DNA of 64,000 nt, from positions 26,001 through 90,000 of the forward strand of contig CAUYUJ010011525.1 of assembly GCA_963575745.1 (NCBI GenBank), given 5' to 3'. The stretch is from Prorocentrum cordatum (Eukaryota > Sar > Dinophyceae > Prorocentrales > Prorocentraceae). The notes under the pieces are model-generated. The model did no database searches. It was not told the DNA's origin and was given only the letters and a program-made list of their open reading frames with translations. The position numbers and the translations under genes are program-made. Positions 54,961 to 64,000 of the stretch are shown piece by piece. The first letter of the stretch is position 1, and the number at the start of each line of letters is the position of its first letter.

Positions 54961-55760
54961 AGCCCGCGATCGGTCCTGTGCCTCCACCTCCAGAGTGGAC
55001 TGCTATTCAGTGCGAAGCTGATCGTGCCTCAGATGCTTGCCGCAGTGGCGACGTGCACGCTGCACAGTGCCTGATCGACACCCTCTATAAGCACTGGGCC
55101 GACCTTTCGGAGAAGGAGCTAGCGAGGGGTAGACAAACCACTCTGCCCTGTTGGGGGAGCAGGGGGAAGATGCCACAGCAGCATTGGGTGAACATCCTTG
55201 ATCAAGATCGGGAAGCCCCCCACCGACAGCTCCATTTGTTTTCGATCAAATGGCTCGTGAGCAAGTCCAGGCTCCTTCTCCAACTTGACGCGGTCGCTTT
55301 AGGATCCGCCCAGCCCCAGGAAGTTCGGAGGTTGTTGCTCAACCCTCCCAGCTTTTTGAAGCGAGGGCTGGAAGTCCACAGTGACCTTGTCATGCGGGCG
55401 CAGTCTTTTTTAGGCCAACATGATCTCCTCGACCTTGCCATTGGGGAATCCATCCTTTCCGACTTAGACGAGCACCTTGCGATTTCTGCCGTGAAGGCCA
55501 AGTCGCAGGCCCTCGCTGAGTGGAAAGAGTGGCTTCTTCAGTCCATCGACCAGGGCGCCAGGAGAGCGCACCAGCATGTCAGAGGCAGCCAGCCATGGAC
55601 CCCCACCACGACCCTCAGCAGGGATGGAGCTGTCGTCTCGGGCCCCCTGGCGCTGCTGGCTTCGGAGGCCCGAAAGTTCAGTCAGCTTTGGAGCGCCACC
55701 CCCGACCCCTCCCCGAAGGAGGTAAAGTCCCAATTCGTTGAACCCCTCCCCCGCCTCACT
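54960..55760 (+). pseudogene. LINE linker between nuclease and RT
   Basis: Uninterrupted frame with helical, charged composition (AEWKEWLLQSIDQGARRAHQ). This is the usual spacer length before the polymerase. Confidence 0.65.
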
Positions 55761-56565
55761 GTTGAAACCCTGCGTTCGGCTTCTAGGCGGTATGCCGTCC
55801 GTTCTGCTACCGCTGCTGACGGTTTCCACATGAGGCATTTTGCCTCGCTTTCGGATGGGTCACTGGATGTCCTGGGCACCATGCATTCCATCATGGAAGC
55901 TTCTGGGCTTGTTCCTGGGCAATCCTCCCTGGTTGTGCTTTCCCTTCTCAACAAACCCTCTGGAGGGTATCGGCCCATCGGCCTTTTCTGTAGCACTCAC
56001 CGCCCCTGGGGGCGGCGCCGCAGGCCCTATGCGGCCCATTGGGAAAGCAAGTTTCAGCGAAGCTATTTTGCTGGGCCCCAGTTTTCTTCCGCGGTCGATG
56101 TTGTCTGGAGGCAGACTTTGCGTGCTGAAGGAGCTGTGGCCAGTAATCAGGCGAGTTGCACGGTTCTGTGGGATCTCCACAAATGTTTCGAGTTGGTTCA
56201 CTTGGGCACGCTCCTTCAGCGGTGCCATCAGTATGAGTTCCCCGTCCAGTTAGCTCGGCTTGCCGTGCGAGGATATCGGCATGGCAGGTTCATTTCTCTT
56301 GGCGGCGTGGTCGTCGGCCCGTTCCATGTCACCAACGGCGCTGTCGCCGGCTGTGGTCTCGCGACCACCATGGTGCGCATCAATGCTATCCCTGCCCTTG
56401 ACGCGTTGCAGCTGCCACCAGGAATCACGCTCGACGTTTACATTGACGATTGCGGTCTCAGCTGCAACGGGTCCAATGCCTACATTGCCAGGCACCTCCC
56501 TGAGGCCGCAGCCAACCTCAGGGAAGCCATCGAGGTCGACATGGGGGGCGATCATTTCTCCTGGC
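55760..56565 (+). CDS. LINE reverse transcriptase, catalytic core intact
   Basis: SLLNKPSGGYRPIGL (about 55945-55990), CTVLWDLHKCFELV with the first catalytic Asp (about 56160-56200), AGCGLATTMVRI, and LDVYIDDCGLSC with YIDD (56439-56450), in correct order and spacing. No stop within the core. The frame change near 56565, at the thumb (HFSWQ to KASLFASS), is the first lesion after the active site. It would copy element RNA at the nicked target. Confidence 0.88.
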
Positions 56566-57729
56566 AAAGCTTCCCTCTTTGCCTCGTCGGACGCGCTCGC
56601 CATGGAAGTCAGGGGCTGTTGTCTCGGCGGCCATGCGGGGCCCATCGTCCAAGGGACTGTCAACTTGGGGATCGACTTTGCCCCAGGTTCCTCCCGACGG
56701 CTTCCTGGTAGGGGGAAAAAGCCCCCCGACCGCAAACGGGTTTTCAACAAAAAAGTCAGGAGGCTCAAGCGAGCCAAGCGGCCCCTCGGGCGGCATGCTG
56801 CCGAAGTTTTTACCGCTGGCCCCCTCCCCAGCCTCACGTTTGGGCATGAGGTTCATGGGCTTTCGGATTTTGAATGGCACAGATTGCAGGTCGCCGCCGC
56901 CAGTACTATGCAGCCATCCGCCAAGATGAGGTCACGGACCTCTGTCCTGATTTTATCCCAGGACCCGACCTGGTACCCTGCGGTGGCGCCCATCGTCAGG
57001 TACTCCAAGGAGATCTGGGCCAACCAAACCAAGCTCTTTCCCTCTGTTATCCCGTGGGCTGAGCTGAGGGACGCTTCGAGAGGGGTTTTCGGCCCCCCAG
57101 GGCCCAAAACCTGGCGCGGGGTCCGCGGGCCCCTGGGGGCCATGAAGTTGGCCCCGAAGAGGATTTCATGGAGCATGCCCAACTACTGTACCCTGTTGGA
57201 TGATTTCGGAACCGAGGTATCACTCACAGTCACTTCCCCAGCCCTTCTTAAGAAGCTTTTGAAGGCCGCTGTTCAGAGGACCCATGAGAGGTCCAGCGGC
57301 GCTGCTCTGCTCCCGCATATTCCAGGAGCTCGAGTTCGCCATGACGTGGTGGCAGCCACGCTCCGCTCCAAGAAGGGCTCGCCGCACCAGCGAGGTTGTG
57401 CCAAGGCTGTGGCTTGTAATGCCACGTGGGCTCGGACCAGAGCTGCCGAAGCAGGGTGCGCCGCTAGCGCGGTCTGCGAGCTTTGCGGGGGCGCGCCCGA
57501 TACCATGCTTCATCGGCTCTGGTTCTGCCCAGCGTGCCATGACAAGAGGCAGGCGGTGTTTGACAGTTTCAAGCCAAAGTTCCCCCTCCCGCCCCCGCCC
57601 GACCTCGCGCCCGAGAACAACGAAGAAGTCCACTTACTGTTTACTCGTGGCCGGTTCCGGCATCCAGGGGATGGTTTTCCTGTCCCTGCTCGTGATGACG
57701 TAGAAGATGCTGGACTTGAGATCATCTAG
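56565..57729 (+). pseudogene. LINE RT thumb and zinc motif
   Basis: New frame: KASLFASSDALAMEV, GTVNLGIDFAPGSSRR, KKVRRLKRAKRPLGR and TFGHEVHGLSDFEWHRLQVA follow the pattern of dinoflagellate LINEs. Near the end VCELCGGAPDTMLHRLWFCP (about 57472-57531) is a C-x2-C...H...C zinc motif. A TAG (57727) then separates it from RNase H in the same frame. Confidence 0.75.
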
Positions 57730-58230
57730 GCCAATGATCGTTCGTCCAGATCGCTTAATATTTCTGGACATAGCTTTGTGGGCGGGTCCCGCGTTGCGCA
57801 CCCTGTTAAAGAACTCTCCAGGGCTGGGTGGGGGATAGTGATGGTAGGTGACGACGGTGACGGGATCTGTCGCATCAGTTGTCCACTATGGGCCCCCAAC
57901 CTCCAGACTGCCCAAGGGGGAGAGTTTGGGGCCTACGCCGTCGCTGCAATGCACGCCCTGCCAGGTAGTTCTATATACTCTGTTTGTAAGAATGTGGTCG
58001 TACAAGCCAACGAGCCTCTGCTCAGGGCTTTGTCCTACCAACGTGTGTATTCAGGGCTTTTGCTCCCCACCCACCGCAAGCTTTTAGAAGGGGTTTTTAA
58101 GGTCAAGGCACATGTTGAAGAATCCAGTGACCTCACCGAGTTGGAGCGGTTTTGGAAGCAAGGCAATGACCTTGCAGATGTTGTCGTCAAAAGCTCGCTT
58201 TCCCGCCACCCGCAACCCGACCCCGAGGAT
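57730..58230 (+). pseudogene. LINE RNase H domain, catalytic residues lost
   Basis: SFVGGSRVAHP (about 57770) stands where a first Asp is expected (DGS), here Gly. AQGGEFGAYAVAAMHAL keeps the Glu. YSVCKNVVV lacks the usual second Asp (Val). FWKQGNDLADVVVK keeps the last Asp. Fold recognisable, activity not expected. Confidence 0.72.
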
Positions 58231-59213
58231 GTGGTATGGCTCGAGCGATGCCTCTCCATCGCCCAGTGTGTCATGCGTCTTTCAACCGAGCTGATGCCAG
58301 AATGGCCTCGGCTCAACCTGACAGGGGGCCCGCTCGCCCCCAAGCCCCCCAGGCCCAAGTCTGAGCCGAGGTCCCATCAGTGGACTCGGGTTTCTTCGTT
58401 TTGGCAGTGCATTGAATGTCTCAAGCTTGCTAAGGGCGTACCGCGGACGTGCCCCGACGGTTCTCGGCCTGGAGGGCTCGACCCGCCTGCCCCAGGGAAG
58501 TGCCTTAGAGATTCCAAGCTGACGTCCGCGGTGCTTACTGCCCTCAGGTACAACTGCATCGCTTTGCTATGCTCCAATGGTGCTGCCCTCACTATTTGTA
58601 TGCGATGCTATGCCTATTCCTCCCATGGGCAGCCTCGCAATTTACTTAGACAGCGTGACGGCAAACCACAGAGTGCGGGCGCCAAATCTCTGCCTGGAGT
58701 TCTGCGGGGGCTGGACGCCACCCCAAGCGCAAAGGCGTTTCGGTCGAGGTTGGCCCCTGGTATGAAGACTTGGAGCAAGAGGAGCGGCCTCGGCGTCTCA
58801 CCGACCAAGAAAGGGAGTTGCGGCTAGCTAAGCTGGCGCGGAGGCTAGTCAACGCAGCAGGGGGGACATCAGTCCCAGCTGGCGTGGAGCTGGAGGTTGA
58901 TCCTCCACCGTCAGCACAACCGCAGGGGCAGCAGCAAGATCGAGTCGTTGGCCCTTCGTCCGAGCCGTCGTGCACCGTCGAAGCTGCTGCCCCAACGTCT
59001 CTCCCTCTTGGACCGCGCGACGCCGAGGAGGAAGCAGTCTGTTCTTTGTTTGGCTTGCCTTGTGAGAGCCCCTCCCAGCAGGCCGTGCGTCAGGTGCCTG
59101 GGCCAGCCTTGTCGGCTGGAGCGTTCGGCCGAGATCGAGCTGCCTCTGTCCTCGAAGAGGACGAGGCCTCGCTTGTCGCCGTCGCTGCACCACAGTCTGA
59201 TGACTTAGACTAA
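58230..59213 (+). pseudogene. LINE C-terminal tail
   Basis: Same frame to a TAG at 58825, then another frame (from about 58770) continues as RRLTDQERELRLAKLARRLV and an Ala/Pro-rich acidic end stopping at 59211. Assigned to the LINE by continuity only. Confidence 0.5.
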
Positions 59214-59214
59214 G

Positions 59215-60130
59215 AGATGCAGCATGCGTCCTCAGCGCGTGGTGCGTCTCGCCCTGACCTCATTCTTCCCTGGTCGTGGGCTTAGGGGGGCAGGCGGTGA
59301 GCCACAGGGGACCCTCCCCTCCTGTGGGAAATCGCCCCGTGGCTTTCGCGCCTGCCCTCCTTTCATCGTTTCACTGCTCGCTGGCCTGTTCCAGGCCAGA
59401 TAGCAGGGGGCGACGACCACAGGGCGTCGCTCTTGTAGCCACGGTTGATGTCAAAAAATCCTCCTCCCCCCCCTCCTCCTCCTCCTCCTCCTCATCCTGC
59501 TCCTGCTCCTCCTCCTCCTCCTCCTCCTGGGTGCAGAGGGTGTGGGCGTCATCGTTCTTTACGGTTGGTGCCGGCCCCATCGCATGCAATAGTGGTGAAG
59601 ATCGCGGCAATGTTTGTGTTCAGCCGGCTTGGCTTCAGAGCTACACATTTCGGCGCACAGGATTCCTCGCCAATGTGCTCGTGCTGCCATGGTGCTGCAT
59701 CGCTGGAGGTATGGGTGTCGTCGTGTCTGTATTCCGCGTGTTGAGGGACCTGAGGGTGCAAGCGTTGTTCCAATCATCTTTGTATTGCGGCGCTGTTCTT
59801 TAGCATTCAATAATGGTGAAGCACGTGGTTTATTGATTCGGCATCATACACGCAAGTCGGCGTGCTGTCTCCCTTGTCAGTGGATTTAGAGTGCGCGCAC
59901 GCGGGTACGATGCTATTGTGGGGCTGTTTGTGGAGAAGGCGACCCCCTTCGGGGGTTGCCCGATGACCAGCGGTGCGTTACACATCATTGATGAATGGCC
60001 CGCATCGAGCCGATTTCACCTGAGCTGAACTTGTGTCAATCTCTATGGTTGTGGTCGTGTACGTCTTCCACCATTCCCTTTTCTACGTGGAGATGGTCAA
60101 TGGGTGGTTTCACTGTGAAGACTTCGTCTT
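59215..60130. other. unassigned; (CTC)n at 59460-59530
   Basis: Contains a short TCC microsatellite. GACCCCCTTCGGGGGTTGCC (59943) is a small hairpin. No gene. Confidence 0.4.
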
Positions 60131-60139
60131 ATGGTCATG

Positions 60140-60438
60140 CTCATGCTCATGCTCCTCCTCCTCCTCCTCCTCCTCCTCCTCCTCCTCCTCCTCCTCCTCC
60201 TGCTCCTCATCCTTCGCCTCCTCCTCCGCCTCCTGCTCCTGCTCCTCCTCCTTCTTCTCCTTCTCCTCCTCCTCCGCCTCTTCCTCCTCCCCCTCCTCCT
60301 CCTCCTATTCCTCCTTCTCCTCCTTCGCCTCCTCCTCCTCTTTCCTCCTCCCTCCTCCTCCTCCTTCTCCTCCTCCTCCTCCTCCTCCTCCTCCTCCTCC
60401 TCCCTCATCATCATCATCATCATCATCAGCATCAGCAC

Positions 60439-60486
<48 letters not shown>

Positions 60487-60575
60487 TCCACTCCTCCTCC
60501 TCCTCCACCACCTCCTCCTTCTCCTCCGCCTCCTCCTCCGCCCCCTGCTCCTGCTCCTCCTCCATTCCTTGTCCG
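60140..60575 (+). repeat. (TCC)n and (ATC)n compound microsatellite
   Basis: TCC units to 60400, ATC units 60405-60482, TCC units again to 60575. Confidence 0.95.
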
Positions 60576-60659
60576 TATAAATAACTCCTCCCTGTCGCAC
60601 CCCGAGGCCTGTTTTTAGGGAGGGACGGGCGTTTCGCTTGAGACTTCCTCACCACTAAC

Positions 60660-61470
60660 GATTCTGAGGCGTAAAATGTGGAAACAATTTCACATATGGA
60701 GGTCGGGTCGCTTTTAAAATGTGGTTCTCGCCTTAGCGCCGCGCACGTCCGTTTTAAAGAATTGCAAGAGCTTCACGGCTTGAGGGCGGGTGGTTTTCAA
60801 AATGTTGTTCTCGTTTTAGCGCCGCGCACGTTCGTCTTACAAAACAAGAGCTTCACAGATTGAGGGCGGGTGGTTTTCAAAATGTGGCCCTCGCCTGAGT
60901 GCCGCGCACATTCGTTTAAGATATGTGAGAGCTTCCCAGATGGAAAGCGGGTCGTGTTCAAATTGCGGCGCCCGCCTCAGCGCAGCGCACACTGGAATTA
61001 AACATATGCAACAGATTCACGGAATGAGGGCGGGTGGTTTTCAAATTGTGGTTCTCGCCTTAGCGCCGCGCACATTCGTTTAAAAAGTTGCAAGGATTTC
61101 AAGGATTGACGGCGGGTTGTTTTCAAAATGTGGTTCTCGGTTTGGTGCCGCGCACGTTCGTTCTAAGAAAACGCAAGGGCTTCACGAATTGAGGGCGGGT
61201 CGTTTTCAACATGTGGTTCTCGCCTCAGCGCCGCGCACACTCGTTTAAAACAGTTGCAAGAGCTTCACGGCTTGAGGGCGGTTGGTTTTCAAAATGTGGT
61301 TCTCGCCTTAGCGCCGCGCACATTTGTTCTAAAACATTCAAGAGCTTCACGACTTGAGGTCGTGTCGTTTACAAAATGTGGTTATGCAAGAGCTGCACGG
61401 AGTGAGGGCGGGTGGTTTTCAATTTGTGGTTCTCGCTTTAACGCCGCGCACATTCGTTTGAACATTGCAA
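60660..61470 (+). repeat. 82-bp tandem array (9 full copies and a partial)
   Basis: GCCGCGCAC (or GCAGCGCAC) occurs at about 60738, 60821, 60901, 60982, 61065, 61147, 61230, 61312 and 61443, spaced 80-83 bp except the last. Unit modules in order: AGAGCTTCACGG, TTGAGGGCGGGTGG, TTTTCAAAATGTGGTTCTCG, GCGCCGCGCACATTCGTTTA. Confidence 0.92.
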
Positions 61471-62350
61471 GAGTTGCACGGGCTCCCGTGATCAACGCAC
61501 CAGAAATTATGTGTTTGGAAAGATTCAGGATTACGCGGGCGCAGCAAGTATGTTGATTCGTTGTGCCGAAGTCCCGAACATGGAATTCTGGCACGATTGT
61601 GGATCGTCAAGACGCAGCAGTCAGGTTGGCACGTGGCGTTGAAATCCCGAGAACAATGTTTTGGCACGCTACAGGATTTTCAAAGTGTTCTCTTCCAAAG
61701 AGGCAGTTCTTTCAATGGAAATGAACCGTTGTATGGGACCTGTGAAGAGGGAGCTTGGGGGAGGGTTCATTCCAACATCGTTAATAACTCTTTGGTTTCC
61801 ACGGGTCCCCTTCCTCCTCCTGATCCTCCTCCTCCTCCTCCTCCTCCTCCTCCTCCTCCCCCTCCTCCTCAGAGGTTTTGACCCCTTCCTTGTGACCTCT
61901 TTTTTCGCTTGGGTAGTTTTTGACGGTCCCAGGGTCTTGCAGGGGTTCCCAGAGGCCGAAAATGGCTGAAAGTTTTCCAGCGCGTTTTGTTCGCGGATCG
62001 AGGGGTTTGGTTCTGGGGCGAGACATCGGGTCTCTGGCGGTCGTTCGGGATGATTCGGGCACGCCCATCACGCCTTCGGCAAGGCGCCGACTGCGCAGCT
62101 TCAGGGAGGCATGCCGTGGCGGACAGGACCACAGCGAAAGAGGCGTGCCCCGCCCCGCGCCGCCCCGAGCGCGCGCGCTGTCGCTCAGGGGCGAAAGAGG
62201 GGGAAGGACGTCTTTGGAGGCTGGAGGTGGAGAGCGCTGCGCAGTCTATGGGGTCCGTTTCGCGGGACGATCGAAGAAGAGAAATAAACAGAAGTAGTCG
62301 GCGCTCCGCGCGGATTCTTTTGGATCGGCGCTCGGTCGCCCCCGGCGGCG
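61470..62350. other. unassigned; (TCC)n at 61815-61872
   Basis: No recognisable gene. Confidence 0.4.
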
Positions 62351-62355
62351 CCTCT

Positions 62356-62420
62356 GGCGCGGCGCGCTCCGCGCACCAGGGAAGGGGGGTCCAGCGCAGA
62401 TCCAAGAAATCTGCGCGGAC
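62356..62420 (+). repeat. fragment shared with kinase intron 3
   Basis: GGCGCGCTCCGCGCACCAGG, GGGGTCCAGCGCAGATC and TCTGCGCGGACC match 35430-35490 with few differences. Confidence 0.65.
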
Positions 62421-62650
62421 CTCCACAAGTTTTTGCTTATGCCGGCCGTTTTCTCTGCTAGAGGAGCGGTTGCAGGGTTTTCGCTCGTCTGCACGAGGCG
62501 CACTTCGCCATCTGGGAAGAGGTTGCTGACGAGTCGGCGTTCGAAGCGGCGGGCCGCGAGCAGAAAGTGCTTCGGAGGGCATGCCGCGGCCCGTGGCCGA
62601 CGAGCGCCCACTCCGGTGTGGTCTAGCTCCTGCAGGCCCCCTCCCCCATC

Positions 62651-62825
62651 GCCAGGCTTAAGTCGAGCCTGTCCCCCTGCAGGGGGAATGTTCAAAAATA
62701 GTCAAAAAATAGTCTGGGGACGATGTTTTGACTATTTTTGCCCATGTGGGGGGTATTTTTTGAGTACTTGTTATTCTTCGCCCAAAATCCCCCTGTAGGG
62801 GGACACGCCCGACTTAACGCCAGGC
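62651..62825. mobile_element. MITE-like element with nested inverted repeats
   Basis: Outer arms 62651-62687 and 62788-62825 pair with about five differences (GTCCCCCTGCAGGGGGA in the left arm). Inner arms 62693-62707 and 62726-62740 (CAAAAATAGTCAAAA) are perfect. 175 bp, A/T-rich inside in contrast to its surroundings. No target duplication identified. Confidence 0.65.
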
Positions 62826-63230
62826 CCAAGACGGCCCTCTACGAGGTGCCGCTCGGCTTCGACTTCCACCGCATGTTCGCGGCCGGCCTCAACGCCCTGC
62901 AGAGCCTCTGGACGGCCACCAGCCTCGGCCGCCCCGGACCGGCGCCTCGGCCGCCCCAGCCGGTCGGCCGGGAGTCGGGGGCGGAAAAGAGGGGGGTGAT
63001 GACTAGGGGGGGGTGGATATCATGGCGGGGGCCATGACATTTTCCCAGATCTCGTGGGGCCTCTTCTTATTTCATTACGTCCCTGGCCCCCCCGCTGGGC
63101 CGCGCACATGCCGCCGGCCATGATTTGCACCCCCCCCTCTTGGACGCCCCCCTCCTGGCCGCTCCCGAGGGAGGACGGCTCGTGGCCGACGGCCTGCGGG
63201 CGCTGCCCTGGCTCGCCCAGAGGCCTACCA
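62825..63230. other. unassigned GC-rich sequence
   Basis: A frame across 62738-63037 contains YEVPLGFDFHRMFAAGLNAL, which looks protein-like, but I cannot identify it. Confidence 0.3.
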
Positions 63231-63236
63231 GACAAT

Positions 63237-63371
63237 GTTCTCATGACCTTTTGTGGCTTCCACGAACTGTTCTTAGAACATGGTTGGCTGGGACTGTCTT
63301 GTTTTAACACATCGGGCTTATGTTCTAAGAACATTGCTTTCGTTCTTGGAACATTCTTGGGTTCTAAGAGC
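63237..63371. repeat. cluster of five GTTCTNNGAAC-like dyads
   Basis: GTTCTCATGAC (63237), GTTCTTAGAAC (63269), GTTCTAAGAAC (63322), GTTCTTGGAAC (63342) and GTTCTAAGAGC (63361). The second and third form 13-bp perfect inverted repeats (63269-63281, 63320-63332). It could be a protein-binding site cluster or a foldback. Confidence 0.6.
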
Positions 63372-63499
63372 ATTTCGTGGTAGGGCTATAGGAATGCCGG
63401 GACGGTCGGTCCCTGCTCGAGGGAGCCGGTTTGGCACTGGACCGAGGCGGCAGGCCCCCCAAGACAGGGGCACAGACTGACCAGGGCACCCACGCCTCA

Positions 63500-63637
63500 G
63501 AGGCGACGATAGGGGCGAATAGCCCAGGGGAGAGCAACACGTGTACGCAGGTGCGCCGATGATCTATGTCTTCGAAAGGGCTCTCGGGCGAATGCGTGTA
63601 ATGCCCGACCCTGGGCTAGTCGCCCCTATCGTCGCTC
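63500..63637. repeat. foldback with 29-bp arms
   Basis: Arms 63500-63529 and 63609-63637 (GACGATAGGGGCGA core) pair with two or three mismatches across a 79-bp spacer. Confidence 0.7.
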
Positions 63638-63639
63638 GT

Positions 63640-64000
63640 CGCCGCCGATTTCCTGCAACGTCAGGGTGGGTCGTCCAGTGCACGCTGTTTCGGCTGCACT
63701 GCAGGATCCGGGTCGTTGTCTGGGTCTGGGGGGGGTGCACGCTTTGTGAGGCCGCGGTCTGGGGCTATTCCGGGAATGTTGCAGTGCAGTTATTGTTCGT
63801 GCCGCCGTATGGAAGGCATGTTTCGAGGGATGTTAGATGTCCTGGCCTCGACAGCCGTCATTGCTCGAGGGAGGAGGAGGATGGATGAGGGCGGAGGGAG
63901 AAGGATGATCAAATGGCTGATAAGGAGGAGCAGGAGGAGGAGAAGGAGAAGGAGGAGGAGCTAGAGGATGAGGGCTAGACGCTTCTTAGATGCTTCTCGG
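63640..64000. other. unassigned end of window, purine-rich from 63870
   Basis: GGAGGAGGAGAAGGAGAAGG from about 63930. No gene. Confidence 0.4.

Larger units (their letters stand above)
52977..59213 (+). mobile_element. LINE (endonuclease-RT-RNase H), decayed
   Basis: Order: coiled-coil ORF1, apurinic-type endonuclease, reverse transcriptase, zinc motif, RNase H, C-terminal tail, which is the layout of non-LTR elements abundant in dinoflagellates. No LTRs are seen. The coding frame changes near 54290, 56565 and about 58770, with a TAG at 57727. The ends are not fixed: the 5' limit may lie before 52846 and the 3' limit near 59215. Confidence 0.85.

Overview
The window looks like nuclear DNA of a dinoflagellate. 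It is GC-rich and gene-poor and packed with micro- and minisatellites. It holds one intron-bearing protein kinase gene whose introns use non-GT donors (GA-AG and GC-AG), a decayed Ty1/copia LTR retrotransposon, a decayed LINE, and a degraded copy of the dinoflagellate spliced-leader sequence just upstream of the kinase gene. Nothing here fixes the genus.

Layout. 1-2200 is unassigned sequence with small foldbacks and pyrimidine tracts. 2205-3870 and 6029-6640 are one 152-bp satellite, split by a 2.16-kb insertion (3871-6028) that has 58-bp terminal inverted repeats and an 11-bp direct flanking repeat. This is the signature of a non-autonomous, Mutator-like or foldback DNA transposon. 6640-17486 is a mosaic of short tandem arrays, a composite dispersed repeat that carries an internal AAC microsatellite, and a minisatellite in which TTGG recurs every 10-11 bp. 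17487-23441 is a copia element with both LTRs and a primer-binding site, broken by frameshifts and in-frame TAG stops. 23442-30800 is repeats and unassigned sequence.

30920 to about 37340 is the only host gene that can be supported: a calcium-dependent protein kinase with an N-terminal C2-like domain, a Q/A/P-rich linker, a kinase domain and four EF-hand positions, in four exons. Its last intron (3.4 kb) contains microsatellites and copies of dispersed repeats found elsewhere in the window. 37400-52800 is mostly repeats: two more 10.5-bp arrays, perfect or near-perfect foldbacks at 44796-44930 and 51734-51880, and unclassified sequence. 52977-59213 is a LINE with a coiled-coil ORF1, an endonuclease, a reverse transcriptase with intact YIDD, a zinc motif and a damaged RNase H. 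The end of the window has trinucleotide repeats, an 82-bp tandem array (60660-61470) and three palindromic structures within about 1 kb (62651-63637).

The retroelement pieces act only as parts of their own elements, and both elements look dead. The kinase gene is the one locus likely to serve the cell, in calcium signalling. Exon boundaries, repeat ends and percent identities were worked out by eye.
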